This document shows, one piece after another, positions 34,306-46,634 of a stretch of 64,000 nt of DNA. The translations under genes were made by a program, and so were the position numbers. The stretch comes from Brevibacterium sp. 239c. GTDB taxonomy: Bacteria; Actinomycetota; Actinomycetes; Actinomycetales; Brevibacteriaceae. Positions within the stretch are counted from its first letter, which is position 1, and every line of letters starts with the position of its first letter. The stretch is taken from NCBI RefSeq assembly GCF_900169365.1, contig NZ_FXZH01000002.1:186001-250000 (forward strand). The letters are read 5' to 3'. The notes beneath the pieces were generated by a model. The model was not told the DNA's origin. It made no database searches and saw only the letters and a list, made by a program, of their open reading frames with translations.

Positions 34306-35228
34306 TCATCGAGGCGGGTTGAGAGGATGTGCCGCGAGGTCGTTCGCAGGTGCGCCAGTGATTCTTTGATGAATGGCGAGTCCCGGCTGCCCGCTCGGAC
34401 GGCGGCGATGATCTTCCGACTCAGCCTCCCGGAGCCGCTGAGTCGAACTCGTGTCACATTCGCCTCACCCAGTGAACTGGCCAGCCGCGGAATGAGGCTG
34501 ACTCCGACTCCCGCACCGACGAGTGCGGCAGACGTCTCCCACTCGATCGTCTCGTGGGCGACGGTCGGGGTGACGCCGGCCGCAGTGAACGCCGCAACGA
34601 ACAGCGCGTGATACGGCGAGCCGGGTCCGGCACTGATCCATTCCTCCCCGGCGAGCTCCGCGAGTGAGACCGACTCACGCTCAGCCACCTCGTGGTCGGA
34701 AGGGACCATGACGTCGAGCGGATCGTCGAGGAGATCGATCTTGTCGAAACGCGGGTCTTCCTCGACCTGAACCTCACCCTGCATCGCGACCACCACCGCG
34801 AGGTCGATGCGTTCAGCCACGAGGAGCTCGAAGCAGCGTGCCGGGCTGGCCTCGATCACGTGGACTCCGACATCAGGGTGAGCCCCACGCAGCTTCGCAG
34901 CCAATGGGGCGAGGAGGTTCGACGAGGCGGTTGAGAACCCGCCGATGCCGAAATGTGAGGGGGTGTGGTCGCCGGCAGTCAGGGACGAGGCTCGAATCTC
35001 CTCCCACTCGGCGATGAGTCGGTCGGAGCGGCGGACAAGATGCCGACCCGTTGCGGTCAGGCGCAACCCTCGCCCGTCCTTGACGAGCAGCGTCATTCCC
35101 AGTGAGTGCTGGAGTTCGCGCAGCTGTCCGGAGACGGCCGAAGGCGAGTAGCCGGTGAGCTCGGCCGTGGCGGCGACGGTACCGCAGGCGGCGAATGTGC
35201 GAAGCGTGATGAGACGCGGATCGATCAT
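34287..35228 (-). CDS. LysR-family regulator, likely activator of the betaine genes
   Basis: A 313-residue protein. N-terminal winged HTH: RLITLRTFAACGTVAATAEL and YSPSAVSGQLRELQHSLGM. The periplasmic-binding-like effector domain follows from residue 90. The ATG at 35228 is chosen because the frame upstream runs into the divergent promoter; no strong ribosome site is seen. Divergent from the Rieske oxygenase gene with a 17-bp palindrome 22 bp upstream. Betaine or dimethylglycine as effector is inference. Confidence 0.85.
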   Translation of the reverse strand: MIDPRLITLRTFAACGTVAATAELTGYSPSAVSGQLRELQHSLGMTLLVKDGRGLRLTATGRHLVRRSDRLIAEWEEIRASSLTAGDHTPSHFGIGGFSTASSNLLAPLAAKLRGAHPDVGVHVIEASPARCFELLVAERIDLAVVVAMQGEVQVEEDPRFDKIDLLDDPLDVMVPSDHEVAERESVSLAELAGEEWISAGPGSPYHALFVAAFTAAGVTPTVAHETIEWETSAALVGAGVGVSLIPRLASSLGEANVTRVRLSGSGRLSRKIIAAVRAGSRDSPFIKESLAHLRTTSRHILSTRLDETPATA

Positions 35229-35249
35229 GACACCATTGTGCCCCGAACC

Positions 35250-35266
35250 ATGCGGATAAACCGCAT
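35250..35266. promoter_or_regulatory. LysR-type box upstream of gbcA
   Basis: ATGCGG-ATAAA-CCGCAT, perfect 6-bp arms, overlaps a consensus -10 hexamer TATAAT (35266-35271) on the plus strand. It sits between the LysR gene and the oxygenase gene, where such regulators normally bind. Confidence 0.65.
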
Positions 35267-35413
35267 ATAATTCATCAGAATCTCCCGCTTTTCCTGCAGT
35301 GTTCAGATCGCTAGTGTCGTTTGTGACAGCACGGATCGAGGCACTGTGCTCCGAGCAGGGAGCCGAAGCCGACGCGCTGTGCAGCACAGCAGCAGACATC
35401 AAGGGAGATGGAA

Positions 35414-36712
35414 TTGACCGCAGTGAATCTGGCGCCGACGAAGAAGGGATTCCCTGCTGGCTTCAGCGCAGAGAGACTCGATGAGCTCCGCCGACTGCTC
35501 GACACGCGACGCACCGGATTCTCTCTCGAGGCTCCTTTCTACACCGACGACCATCTCTTCAATCTCGATATGCAGGCCATCTTCGGGCAGAACTGGATCT
35601 TCGCCTGCAGCGTCGCCGAGATCCCAGAGCCCGGGGACTACGTCACCCTCGACTATGGTCCGTACTCGCTCCTTGTCCTGCGCACCGACGACGGGGGCGT
35701 CAACGTCCTCCACAACGTGTGCCGCCACCGCGGGGCCCGCGTTCTCACCGAGGCGGCCGGCACCACGAGCAACCTGGTCTGCGGATACCACTCGTGGACC
35801 TATTCACCCGACGGGCACCTCATCCACGCCTCGGCGCCGGGTGAGATGGAATTCGACAAGGCCTGCTATTCGCTCAAACGAGCCCACGGGAAGATCGCTG
35901 CTGGCCTCGTCTTCCTGTGCCTGGCCGATGAACCCCCAGCTGATTTCGATGACACCGCAGCGATCTTCGCCCCCTATGTCGCCCCGCACGAACTCGCGAA
36001 GACGAAGGTGGCCTATCAGCAGAACATCATCGAGGAAGCCAACTGGAAACTCGTGATGGAGAACAACCGCGAGTGCTACCACTGTGATGGGCACCCGGAA
36101 CTGGCCTGCGCCCTGTTCCCGACCTGGGGGCTGACCGACGACACGATCCCACCGCACCTCGAGGACGTCTGGGACCGCAACCAGCAGGCACAGGCCTCGC
36201 TGGAATACCGGTGCCGCCGCTACGGACTGCCCTACGAGGTCGTCGAAGAACTCGACACCCGCATCGCCGGTATCCGGATCTCGCGCGAATCTCTCGACGG
36301 GCAGGGGGAGTCATTCTCAGCCCACGGGCGACGGTTGGTGAAGAAGCTCCTCGGCGATCTTCCCGATTTTCGTTTGGGTCGCTGCTCCATGCACCTGCAG
36401 CCCAACAGCTGGTTCCACCTCCTCGGCGATCATGTCGTGACGTTCACGGTGCTTCCGATCAATGCTCACCAGACTCAGGTGCGGACCACGTGGCTCGTCG
36501 CCGACGATGCGGTTGAAGGCGTCGACTACGACCTCGAGACGCTGACGCACACGTGGAAGCAGACGAACCTGCAGGACAAGGACTTCGTCGAACTCTGCCA
36601 ACGTGGTGCGAGTAGCCCGTTCTACGAGCAGGGTCCCTATATGAAGAGCGAATATCAGGTCGAGGCCTTCATCAATTGGTACGTGCAGCGGATGCGGGAG
36701 CACGTGGGATGA
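35414..36712 (+). CDS. gbcA: Rieske oxygenase, glycine betaine monooxygenase (GbcA-like)
   Basis: A 432-residue Rieske non-heme iron oxygenase. The 2Fe-2S ligands are Cys103, His105, Cys123 and His126 (CRHRG, CGYHSW). Mononuclear iron ligands lie in ENNRECYHCDGHPEL (His223, His227). Closest pattern is GbcA/choline-monooxygenase-like enzymes that N-demethylate glycine betaine, releasing formaldehyde. AAGGGAG directly abuts the ATG at 35408, so the TTG at 35414, 6 bases after it, is the better start. Stop overlaps the reductase gene. Betaine as substrate is supported by the neighbouring dimethylglycine oxidase-like and formaldehyde dehydrogenase genes. Stachydrine or carnitine is the main alternative. 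Confidence 0.85.
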   Translation: MTAVNLAPTKKGFPAGFSAERLDELRRLLDTRRTGFSLEAPFYTDDHLFNLDMQAIFGQNWIFACSVAEIPEPGDYVTLDYGPYSLLVLRTDDGGVNVLHNVCRHRGARVLTEAAGTTSNLVCGYHSWTYSPDGHLIHASAPGEMEFDKACYSLKRAHGKIAAGLVFLCLADEPPADFDDTAAIFAPYVAPHELAKTKVAYQQNIIEEANWKLVMENNRECYHCDGHPELACALFPTWGLTDDTIPPHLEDVWDRNQQAQASLEYRCRRYGLPYEVVEELDTRIAGIRISRESLDGQGESFSAHGRRLVKKLLGDLPDFRLGRCSMHLQPNSWFHLLGDHVVTFTVLPINAHQTQVRTTWLVADDAVEGVDYDLETLTHTWKQTNLQDKDFVELCQRGASSPFYEQGPYMKSEYQVEAFINWYVQRMREHVG

Positions 36713-38224
36713 AGCGCATCGACGACCCGATGATTCCGTTGGCGCAGCGGGTCCGGGGCCTCGAGATGCCGTGGAACCGGGTCCTCTCGTCCACCACCGG
36801 GCCCGCCGGTGCCGCCACGGCTTTGGGCCCGTGGCACCCCCAGGAATTCTCCGCCGAGTGTGTGGAGACCATCCCCGAGGCGGGCGACATGATGGTCTTC
36901 GTGTTCCGCCGGATGGACGGTGCCCCACTGGCATTTCGGTCCGGTCAGTACATCAACATCGACTTCCCCGTGCATGGTTCGGACGCCGAGCCGGTGTCTC
37001 GCAGCTACTCGATCTCGAGTGCGCCGACGGAACCGTGGACGTTCTCCATCACGATCAAACGCGACCCGAAGGGGCTCGTCTCGACCTGGGCGCATGAGTC
37101 TCTGCGGGTCGGCGCCGTCCTGGAGATGCTGGGTCCGGTGGGCGCCTTCCATCTCGCCGACTATGATCGGCGAGCCCGGTACCTGCTGCTTGCGGCCGGA
37201 GCAGGGATCACCCCGCTCATGTCGATGGTGCGCACGATCCATTCCCTTCCAGGTCAGGCCGACGTCGTCCTGCTCTATCACGGCTCCGCACCGGATCGCT
37301 TCGCGTTTGCCGAAGAGCTGGACTTCCTGGCCCGCGCCGATTTCCGGATTGAGGTCATCTACACCCTGGGGGACCGGGCACAGGGGGACCGGACGCTGGC
37401 AGACGAGTCGGCCGGCGCCGGAAGCGTCTGGGTCGGGAAGACCGGCCGCCTCTCGACCGCGCTCCTCGAAGAGGTCGTCCCTGATGCCAATGGGCGGCAG
37501 GTGTTCGCCTGTGGTCCCGAGGGCTATCTCAACACGGCGACGCAGTGTCTGCGCGAGGTCGGCGTGGACGACACCTCGGTGTTCATGGAGTTCTTTTCCG
37601 GAGACCGTGCGACCAGACGCGAATACGCCGAGGAGGTCGCCCTGGCTGGGGAGATCGCCGAAGAGATCGCGTCATCGACCGAGGAGTACTACGAACAGCA
37701 GCCGGCTGCGCTGGAGATGTACGAACCGGAGTACACCGCCGACGGGCCCGTCGAAACCACCGGGGATCCGGTGGAGGCTGTCGACGCCCTGGCCGAGGTT
37801 CCCTTCGAGCCCGAGGTTGAGGTGGTCGTGGCGGACGCCGAAGCGGTTGCGACGGTCGAGACCGACCCGGGCACAGCCTCGGCGGGGGACGTTATGAGCG
37901 CAGATGTCGAGTCAGATGACGAAACCACGGTCGTCGACCCGGCGACCTTCGCTACTGTCGGCGAAGGGGAGCACACGATGGCGTTCGTGCGCAGCGAGCT
38001 CAACGTTCGCGTCGCCTCGGACGAATTCGTCCTCGACGCTGCCAGGGCCGCGGGTGTGAAGATCGGGGCGAACTGCCAGGAAGGCATGTGCGGTTCGTGC
38101 AAGGTCGTCAAGCTCGACGGTGACGTCGACATGAACCACCAGGGCGGCATCCGCGCACGAGAGATCGAGGCCGGGAAGTTCCTGCCCTGCTGTTCGACCG
38201 CGTTGAGCGACCTGATCATCGACG

Positions 38225-38229
<5 letters not shown>
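36709..38229 (+). CDS. gbcB: Oxygenase reductase (GbcB-like) with long acidic linker
   Basis: A 506-residue flavin/iron-sulfur reductase. The FNR-type module, residues 45-290, has RSYSISSAPTEPW and AAGAGITPLMSMV. The C-terminal 2Fe-2S ferredoxin domain has Cys456, Cys461, Cys464 and Cys494 or Cys495. It passes NAD(P)H electrons to the Rieske oxygenase. Between the modules, about residues 303-403, is an acidic Glu/Val/Ala-rich linker; typical GbcB proteins are about 360 residues. ATGA overlap with gbcA makes co-translation likely. Confidence 0.86.
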
Positions 38230-40905
<2,676 letters not shown>

Positions 40906-41004
40906 GGGGCTTACGGCCGAGCTGCTGAAGGGTGAAGCGCATAGAGATTCGGACCTCATCGACTGAGCGGTCGGGGTGGGTTGCGCGCTGCCGCTACTCC
41001 GCTG

Positions 41005-41055
41005 TCATCGAAACTCCGCCGTCGCGTCGAGACCATTAGGCACGCATACGTGCCT
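41005..41055. repeat. Partial copy of the dispersed hairpin family
   Basis: 41005-41034 aligns with the left arm of the 32697 hairpin (CGAAACTC, GCCG, CGTCGA conserved) but the matching right arm is gone. It is followed at 41038-41055 by a separate 7-bp stem, AGGCACG-CATA-CGTGCCT. Confidence 0.5.
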
Positions 41056-41119
41056 TGGCGCTCCTGCGGTGTCGCGACTGGGCGGTTGCACCTCCATCCG
41101 CTGTTGAGACAATCGAGTG

Positions 41120-41548
41120 ATGAAGCCGGATACCTCTGACCCGACACTGCCCGAACGTGACCGACAGGAATTGATCAGATGGACGGTGGCATGCGCCGAG
41201 AGGCTGTTGCCAGTGTTCTCTGCTGCTCGCCCGGACGATCCGCGACCGGGGGAAGCACTCGACGGCGCAGTGCAGTTCGCAGATGGACAACTGGCGGTCG
41301 GGAAAATGCGAAAACTCGCATTCGGCTGCCATGCGGCCGCGCGGGAGGCGTCTGAGGATGCGAGTACTGCCGTTGCACGAGCCTGCGGTCAAGCTGTGGC
41401 AGTTGCACATATGGCCGGTCATAGCCGCGAATTGGCGCGCTATACGAAGAAGGCGCTCGCCGGAACCGAGCTGGCACGTGAACTCGAGTGGCAGAGAGCC
41501 CACGTGCCTGAGCGGTTTCGAGAATATGTGTATTCCAACCTTGAGTGA
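41120..41548 (+). CDS. Putative immunity-like helical protein (Imm-5-like)
   Basis: A 142-residue all-helical protein. The pattern RWTVACAERLLPVF, then repeated Ala-rich helices (GCHAAAREASEDASTAVARACGQ) and VAHMAGHSRELARYTKKAL, resembles the family annotated as putative immunity protein in actinobacteria, often an orphan without a toxin. No toxin gene is adjacent here. The ATG at 41120 or the GTG at 41117 could start it; no clear ribosome site. Codon use is less GC3-biased than its neighbours. Family recognition is from memory, so function is tentative. Confidence 0.6.
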   Translation: MKPDTSDPTLPERDRQELIRWTVACAERLLPVFSAARPDDPRPGEALDGAVQFADGQLAVGKMRKLAFGCHAAAREASEDASTAVARACGQAVAVAHMAGHSRELARYTKKALAGTELARELEWQRAHVPERFREYVYSNLE

Positions 41549-41730
41549 TGACGGCCGATGACAGGTTGATGACTGCTGGTGACCGATGAGACACACGGGA
41601 TCGACAACTGGTGCCACTCCTTGTTCCATATGGTGGATTCGTGTTGACCAATAACTGGGACTGACGAAAGTATGACAGCAGGAGTTACTGTCGACTGCCC
41701 CACCTCGGTGGCGGACCCGAAGGAGTGTCC

Positions 41731-42894
41731 ATGTCCAAGCCTGCGATCATCGGCTGGTCCCACGGAAAGTTTGGGCGCTCCGAATTACCGCTTCCCGAGA
41801 TGATGGGCGACGTCGCACGGGGTGCCATTGCCGATGCGGGACTCGAGCCATCCGACATCGACGTCATCCACGTCGGGGTCTACAACAACGGTCTGTCCAA
41901 GCAGGGATTCGAAGCCGCACTTCCCGGCGTCGTCTTCCCCGAACTCGCACTGACTCCAGCCCATCGGCATGAGAATGCTTGTGCCACAGGCTCCACCGCG
42001 GTCTTCGCCGCTCATGACTCCATCGCCGCAGGCAGGCACAAGACCGCCCTGGTCATCGGAGCCGAACGCATGACACAGGCCTCGGGCCATGAGGTCAACG
42101 AGGTCCTGCTCAGTGCCAGTTACCGGGAAGAGGAAGAGCACTTCAAATCCTTCGCCGGCGTTTTCGGAGAGATCGCCCGCCGGTACTTCGACCGCTACGG
42201 TGACCACTCGGAAACCCTGGCCAAGATCGCCACGAAGAATCACGCCAACGGCTCCCACAATCCGTTGGCCCACATGCAGAAGGACCTCGGCTACGAGTTC
42301 TGCAACATGGTCTCGGAGAAGAACCCCTACGTCGCAGAACCCCTGCGCCGCACTGACTGCTCGTTGGTCTCCGACGGGGCCGTTGCTCTGGTCATGGCCG
42401 CCGAGGATGTTGCGGTCTCGGCTCCACAGGCCGTGACCTGGCGTGGCATGGGCAGCGCCAACGACGTCATGCCCCTGTCCCAGCGCGATCCTCTGGCGAT
42501 GGCCGGCGCCCGCCACGCCATGTACCAGGCCCTCGACGTAGCCGGAATCGGGATCTTTGATCTCGACCTGCTTGAGACCCACGACTGCTTCACCATCGCC
42601 GAACTCCTCGAATACGAGGCCTTCGGTCTCGCCGAACCAGGTCAGGGCCACCGGCTCCTCGAAGACGGGACCACTGCCGTCGGCGGCAGACTCCCGGTCA
42701 ACCCCTCCGGCGGGCTCAAAGCCAAGGGCCACCCCATCGGTGCCACCGGAGTCTCCATGCATGCGCTCGCAGCAGCCCAGCTCACGGGCCGCTCACCAGG
42801 CATCCAGATCAAAGATCCGCAACTGGCCGGAATCTTCAACATGGGCGGAGCCGCCGTATCCAACTTCGCCTCGATCCTCGAGCGCACACGCTGA
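41731..42894 (+). CDS. Thiolase-fold lipid-transfer-like protein (SCPx type)
   Basis: A 387-residue thiolase superfamily protein. The nucleophilic Cys lies in ENACATGSTAVFAA (about residue 86) and the His in GLKAKGHPIGATG. The usual second catalytic Cys near the C-terminus is missing (FNMGGAAVSNF), as in SCPx-like or lipid-transfer thiolases. It may cleave or condense an unusual acyl-CoA. AAGGAG precedes the ATG at 41731. Its stop overlaps the acyl-CoA synthetase start. First gene of an operon-like unit with a TRAP transporter. Confidence 0.82.
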   Translation: MSKPAIIGWSHGKFGRSELPLPEMMGDVARGAIADAGLEPSDIDVIHVGVYNNGLSKQGFEAALPGVVFPELALTPAHRHENACATGSTAVFAAHDSIAAGRHKTALVIGAERMTQASGHEVNEVLLSASYREEEEHFKSFAGVFGEIARRYFDRYGDHSETLAKIATKNHANGSHNPLAHMQKDLGYEFCNMVSEKNPYVAEPLRRTDCSLVSDGAVALVMAAEDVAVSAPQAVTWRGMGSANDVMPLSQRDPLAMAGARHAMYQALDVAGIGIFDLDLLETHDCFTIAELLEYEAFGLAEPGQGHRLLEDGTTAVGGRLPVNPSGGLKAKGHPIGATGVSMHALAAAQLTGRSPGIQIKDPQLAGIFNMGGAAVSNFASILERTR

Positions 42895-44633
42895 TGCGCG
42901 CCATCTCCCAGACCTCACCGGCCAAGGACTTCACACCCACACCTCGCCGCGGCGTCAACGTCTCCCGCTTCCTCACCCAGACAGCACGGCGGATCCCGGA
43001 CCACACCGCCGTCATCGACGACGATCACTCGGTGCGCTGGACCTGGAGCGAACTCGATGCCCGAGCCGAGGCACTCGCCCGCACCCTCCAAGCCAGTGGT
43101 GTGGGCAGGCGGGACAGTGTCCTCCTCGTTTCGGCCAATCACGCCGAGGTGGTCCAGTCCTTCTGGGGCATCATCCGTGCCGGAGCCGTCATCGCCCCAC
43201 CGAACGCCGCACTGTCGACCGAAGAGCTGCTGAGCATCAGCGCCGATGTCATCCCCGCCGCGATCGTCGTCGACCGCGCCCATGCCGACTTCGTCGAAAC
43301 ACTGAAACAGACAGGCTTCACTGGCGCCGTTCTGTGGATAGGTGAGCTGCCAGATGGATCACCCTCATCGAGCGGACCAGTTAGCGGCGATGGCGCAGGC
43401 TATAAAGGGTCCTCTCGACGCGAAGTGGTCCGCTCGACGGAAGCGGCAGATGGCGCCGAGGATGGCATTGGGGACTTCGCGGTCGAAGAGGACGACCCCT
43501 GCTGGTACTTCTTCACCTCCGGATCGACGGGCAAACCGAAGGCGGCCACGTTCACGCACCGCCACCTCGGCGCCGTGCTTATGAATCATCGTTGCGATCT
43601 CTTTCCCAACGAGACCGAAGACGGAGCTTCGTTGGTGCTCGCCCCGCTCTCGCACGGGGCGGGGATTCACATGCTCGCGCAGGTCTTCGGCGGTACGCCC
43701 TCGGTCATCCACCCTGGTGGCAAGGCTGATCCGAGCACCCTGTGGGAGTCGATCGACGGCTATGAAATCACCAACGCCTTCACCGTCCCGACCATTCTCA
43801 ACCGCATCGTCGCCGGCTACCCGGTTGATCGCGGGCCCGCCGACCACAGTCTCAATCGAGTCATCTACGCAGGTGCCCCGATGCTCGCAGCCGACCAGTC
43901 TCGTGCCCTCGACAGGCTCGGGGCCTGCCTCGTGCAGTACTTCGGCCTCGCCGAGGTGACGGGTGCGATCACTGTCCTGCGACCGGAAGAGCATGGACAG
44001 ATTTCGGTCGACTCCGCTGGCATCGGCACCTGTGGCAGAGCCCGCACCGGTGTCGACATCGTCATCCTCGACGAGTCAGGCACCGAGCTGCCAGATGGAG
44101 AGCAGGGCGAGGTCTGCGTGGGCGGGCCCACCGTCTACGCCGGCTACCTGGGGCGCGCCGACGCCAATGCCGAGGCCTTCGCCCACGGTGTCTTCCACAC
44201 CGGCGACGTCGGCTACCTCGACGAGTCGGGCTTCCTGTTCCTCACCGGACGAAAGTCCGATATGTACATCTCAGGTGGGTCAAACGTGTACCCGCGTGAG
44301 ATCGAGGAGCTTCTTCTCACCGACGCCGAGGTGGCCCAGGCGGTTGTCGTGGGCGTGCCCGATGCGCAGTGGGGAGAGATCGGAATCGCGATCATCGAAC
44401 CAGCGTCGAGTGGCGCGGCGAATGCCAGCGACGGCTCAAGCACTGACCCAGGTGCGAGCGCCGGAACTGACCCGAGCGAGCGACTGCGTGCGCTGTGCAA
44501 GTCCACGCTGGCGGCGTATAAGGTGCCCAAGGAGATCCATTTCGTCGCGGCGATGCCCGTCACCGCCTACGGGAAGCTGGCTCGTAAGGAACTCAAAGCC
44601 GAATACTCACAAGGGCGGGGGAGCGCACGATGA
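42894..44633 (+). CDS. Acyl-CoA synthetase (AMP-forming)
   Basis: A 579-residue ANL-family ligase. ATP loop FFTSGSTGKPKAATFTH (about residue 207), YFGLAEVTGA, the hinge region HTGDVGYLDESGFLFLTGRKSD and the C-terminal catalytic Lys in AYGKLARKEL. It activates a carboxylic acid to its CoA thioester. Two Ser/Gly/Asp-rich insertions (about residues 153-200 and 502-531) lengthen it relative to the usual 510-540. ATGA overlap with the thiolase-like gene and the downstream SDR. Substrate unknown, presumably what the TRAP system imports. Confidence 0.87.
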   Translation: MRAISQTSPAKDFTPTPRRGVNVSRFLTQTARRIPDHTAVIDDDHSVRWTWSELDARAEALARTLQASGVGRRDSVLLVSANHAEVVQSFWGIIRAGAVIAPPNAALSTEELLSISADVIPAAIVVDRAHADFVETLKQTGFTGAVLWIGELPDGSPSSSGPVSGDGAGYKGSSRREVVRSTEAADGAEDGIGDFAVEEDDPCWYFFTSGSTGKPKAATFTHRHLGAVLMNHRCDLFPNETEDGASLVLAPLSHGAGIHMLAQVFGGTPSVIHPGGKADPSTLWESIDGYEITNAFTVPTILNRIVAGYPVDRGPADHSLNRVIYAGAPMLAADQSRALDRLGACLVQYFGLAEVTGAITVLRPEEHGQISVDSAGIGTCGRARTGVDIVILDESGTELPDGEQGEVCVGGPTVYAGYLGRADANAEAFAHGVFHTGDVGYLDESGFLFLTGRKSDMYISGGSNVYPREIEELLLTDAEVAQAVVVGVPDAQWGEIGIAIIEPASSGAANASDGSSTDPGASAGTDPSERLRALCKSTLAAYKVPKEIHFVAAMPVTAYGKLARKELKAEYSQGRGSAR

Positions 44634-45499
44634 ACGATCTCAAGGACAAGGTCGTCATGGCCATCGGCTGCGGCACGCCGGACGGGCAGGTCAACAATGG
44701 GTTCGCTGCAGCGAAGGCGTTCCTCGCTGCGGGTGCGAAAGTGTGCATCGTCGACCGCGACCGGGCGGCCCTCAACCACGCACGGGCGGCCCTCGGGGAG
44801 TCCAGCGCCTCGGGTGACGGGGCCAGTTCACCGGACCACCTCGGTGAGGCCGAGTCCCCTGGTGACACGGACTCCCATATGACCACGGTCGTCGCCGACG
44901 TCGGCGACGAGGACTCCTTGTCCGCGGCCTTCGACCACTGTGCAAGCAGCCTCGGCGAACCCACGGTGTTGCATTACAACGTCGGCATAGTCGTCAACGG
45001 CGGACTCGATACCTTGGAAACGGCTGCCTTCACCAAGGCCCTCGGCATCAACCTCACCGGAGCCTTCGCCGCGATGAAGCAGGCACTGCCCTATATGCGC
45101 AGGGCCGGAGGCGGATCGATCATCACGGTCTCCTCGGTGGGCGGAATGCGCTACATGGGCTACGACTACCCCGCCTATGCCGCATCGAAGGCGGGACTCA
45201 TCGAACTCACGAAGGTCGTCGGCGCCCAATACGCAGCTGAGGGCATCCGCGCGAACTCGATCGCTCCGGGACTTATCGAGACGCCGCTCATCCACAACTC
45301 GATCAGCGGCCATTACGATTCGGTCGAGGACATGCTCGCCGCTCGACACGCACTGTCCCCAACGGGGCGGATGGGCCAGCCAGAGGACATTGCGAAGCTT
45401 GCTGTGTTCCTCGCCTCGGAGGATTCGAGCTATATCAACTCCACACTCATCCCCGTCGACGGCGGACTCGTCCACTTCGCGGGCACCCCGAAGACCTGA
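44630..45499 (+). CDS. Short-chain dehydrogenase/reductase
   Basis: A 289-residue SDR. The cofactor motif is altered: AIGCGTPDGQVNNG replaces TGxxxGIG. Ser-Tyr-Lys are present (TVSSVGGMRYMGYD then YPAYAASKAG). An insertion of about 28 residues (roughly 56-85, Ser/Gly/Asp-rich) separates beta2 from the Asp of the VADVGD motif. Probably oxidises a hydroxyl group of the CoA-activated substrate. ATGA overlap with the acyl-CoA synthetase gene. Confidence 0.83.
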   Translation: MNDLKDKVVMAIGCGTPDGQVNNGFAAAKAFLAAGAKVCIVDRDRAALNHARAALGESSASGDGASSPDHLGEAESPGDTDSHMTTVVADVGDEDSLSAAFDHCASSLGEPTVLHYNVGIVVNGGLDTLETAAFTKALGINLTGAFAAMKQALPYMRRAGGGSIITVSSVGGMRYMGYDYPAYAASKAGLIELTKVVGAQYAAEGIRANSIAPGLIETPLIHNSISGHYDSVEDMLAARHALSPTGRMGQPEDIAKLAVFLASEDSSYINSTLIPVDGGLVHFAGTPKT

Positions 45500-45580
45500 T
45501 CAGATCCCGGGCCTGAACAGACCTAGACAACCAGCCGTGACGAAGCAGTTGCGACGATGAAGACAGACAGGAACAACTCA

Positions 45581-46633
45581 ATGATGGAGGCAAGGGTGCC
45601 GACAACACCGACGAAGAGGACCATGCTCGCCTGGTTCGCTGTGCTGGTGACGCTCGTGCTGCTGGTCAGCGGGTGCGGAACGAACTTCGGCACGACCGAC
45701 GACGGGAAGCAGAAGTACCGGTGGAAGATGACGGTCACGACCGGTTCCACGAGCACCTGGTACATCGCGGCCGAGAAGTTCGCGAAGGACCTCGAAGAGG
45801 AGACGAACGGCCGCATCACCCTGAAGGTCTTCGGCAACGAACGTCTCTCCGCCGGTGAGGCCACAGCTGGCGTCGAACAGCTCATGGACGGGGCGAAGGA
45901 CTTCTCCTACAACTCGCCGATCATCTACTCGGCCGTCGACCCCCGCTTCGGCACCGTCACCGCACCTTTCATCTTCGACACCGTCGAAGACGGACAGAAA
46001 GCGCTGGAGGGCAAGGGCGGAGACGTCTACTCCGACTACCTGTCCGAACACGGCGTTCACCTCCTGGGTTTCGGCGAATCGGGAATGCGTCAGCTCACCA
46101 ACACACACCATCCGATCCACACCCCGGATGACCTGCACGGACTCAAATTTCGCATCCCAGGCTTCGGTCTCTACACCGACCTCTACCGCGCACTGGGCTC
46201 CAACCCGACGACCATGCCCTTCGGCGAGGTGTTCACCGCGCTGCAGCAGGGTGCCATCGACGGTCAGGAGAACCCGATCGACGTGATCTACTCCTCGAAT
46301 CTGCAGGAGGTCCAGCCCTACCTGACACTGTGGAACTACTCCTACGACCCGCTGATCTTAGGCGTCAACGAGAAGCTCTTCGACTCCCTCGACGGCGAGG
46401 ACCAGGAGCTTGTGAGCCGGCTGGCCGATGACACCAACAAGTTCCAGATCAAGAAGAACCGTGATGGCGAACAGAAGCTGATCAAGGAACTCAAGGACGG
46501 CGGCATGGAAGTCAACGAACTCACCGACTCCGAGAAGGACGAGTTCCGCACCACCCTGGAGCCGCTGTACGCGCAATACCGCAAGATCTGGGGCAAGGAC
46601 ATGTCCGAAGCGTTCATTCCGGAAGGACTCTGA
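45581..46633 (+). CDS. TRAP transporter substrate-binding lipoprotein (DctP)
   Basis: A 350-residue protein. Signal peptide with lipobox LVSGC, then the DctP fold: TSTWYIAAEKFAKDLEE, GKGGDVYSDYL, the conserved Arg-containing segment GLKFRIPGF (binds carboxylate) and FGEVFTALQQGAIDGQENP, a hallmark of DctP. It captures an organic acid outside the cell. Start: AGGA lies 9 bases before the ATG at 45581; an in-frame ATG at 45557 has no ribosome site. Followed at once by DctQ and DctM. Confidence 0.9.
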   Translation: MMEARVPTTPTKRTMLAWFAVLVTLVLLVSGCGTNFGTTDDGKQKYRWKMTVTTGSTSTWYIAAEKFAKDLEEETNGRITLKVFGNERLSAGEATAGVEQLMDGAKDFSYNSPIIYSAVDPRFGTVTAPFIFDTVEDGQKALEGKGGDVYSDYLSEHGVHLLGFGESGMRQLTNTHHPIHTPDDLHGLKFRIPGFGLYTDLYRALGSNPTTMPFGEVFTALQQGAIDGQENPIDVIYSSNLQEVQPYLTLWNYSYDPLILGVNEKLFDSLDGEDQELVSRLADDTNKFQIKKNRDGEQKLIKELKDGGMEVNELTDSEKDEFRTTLEPLYAQYRKIWGKDMSEAFIPEGL

Positions 46634-46634
46634 G

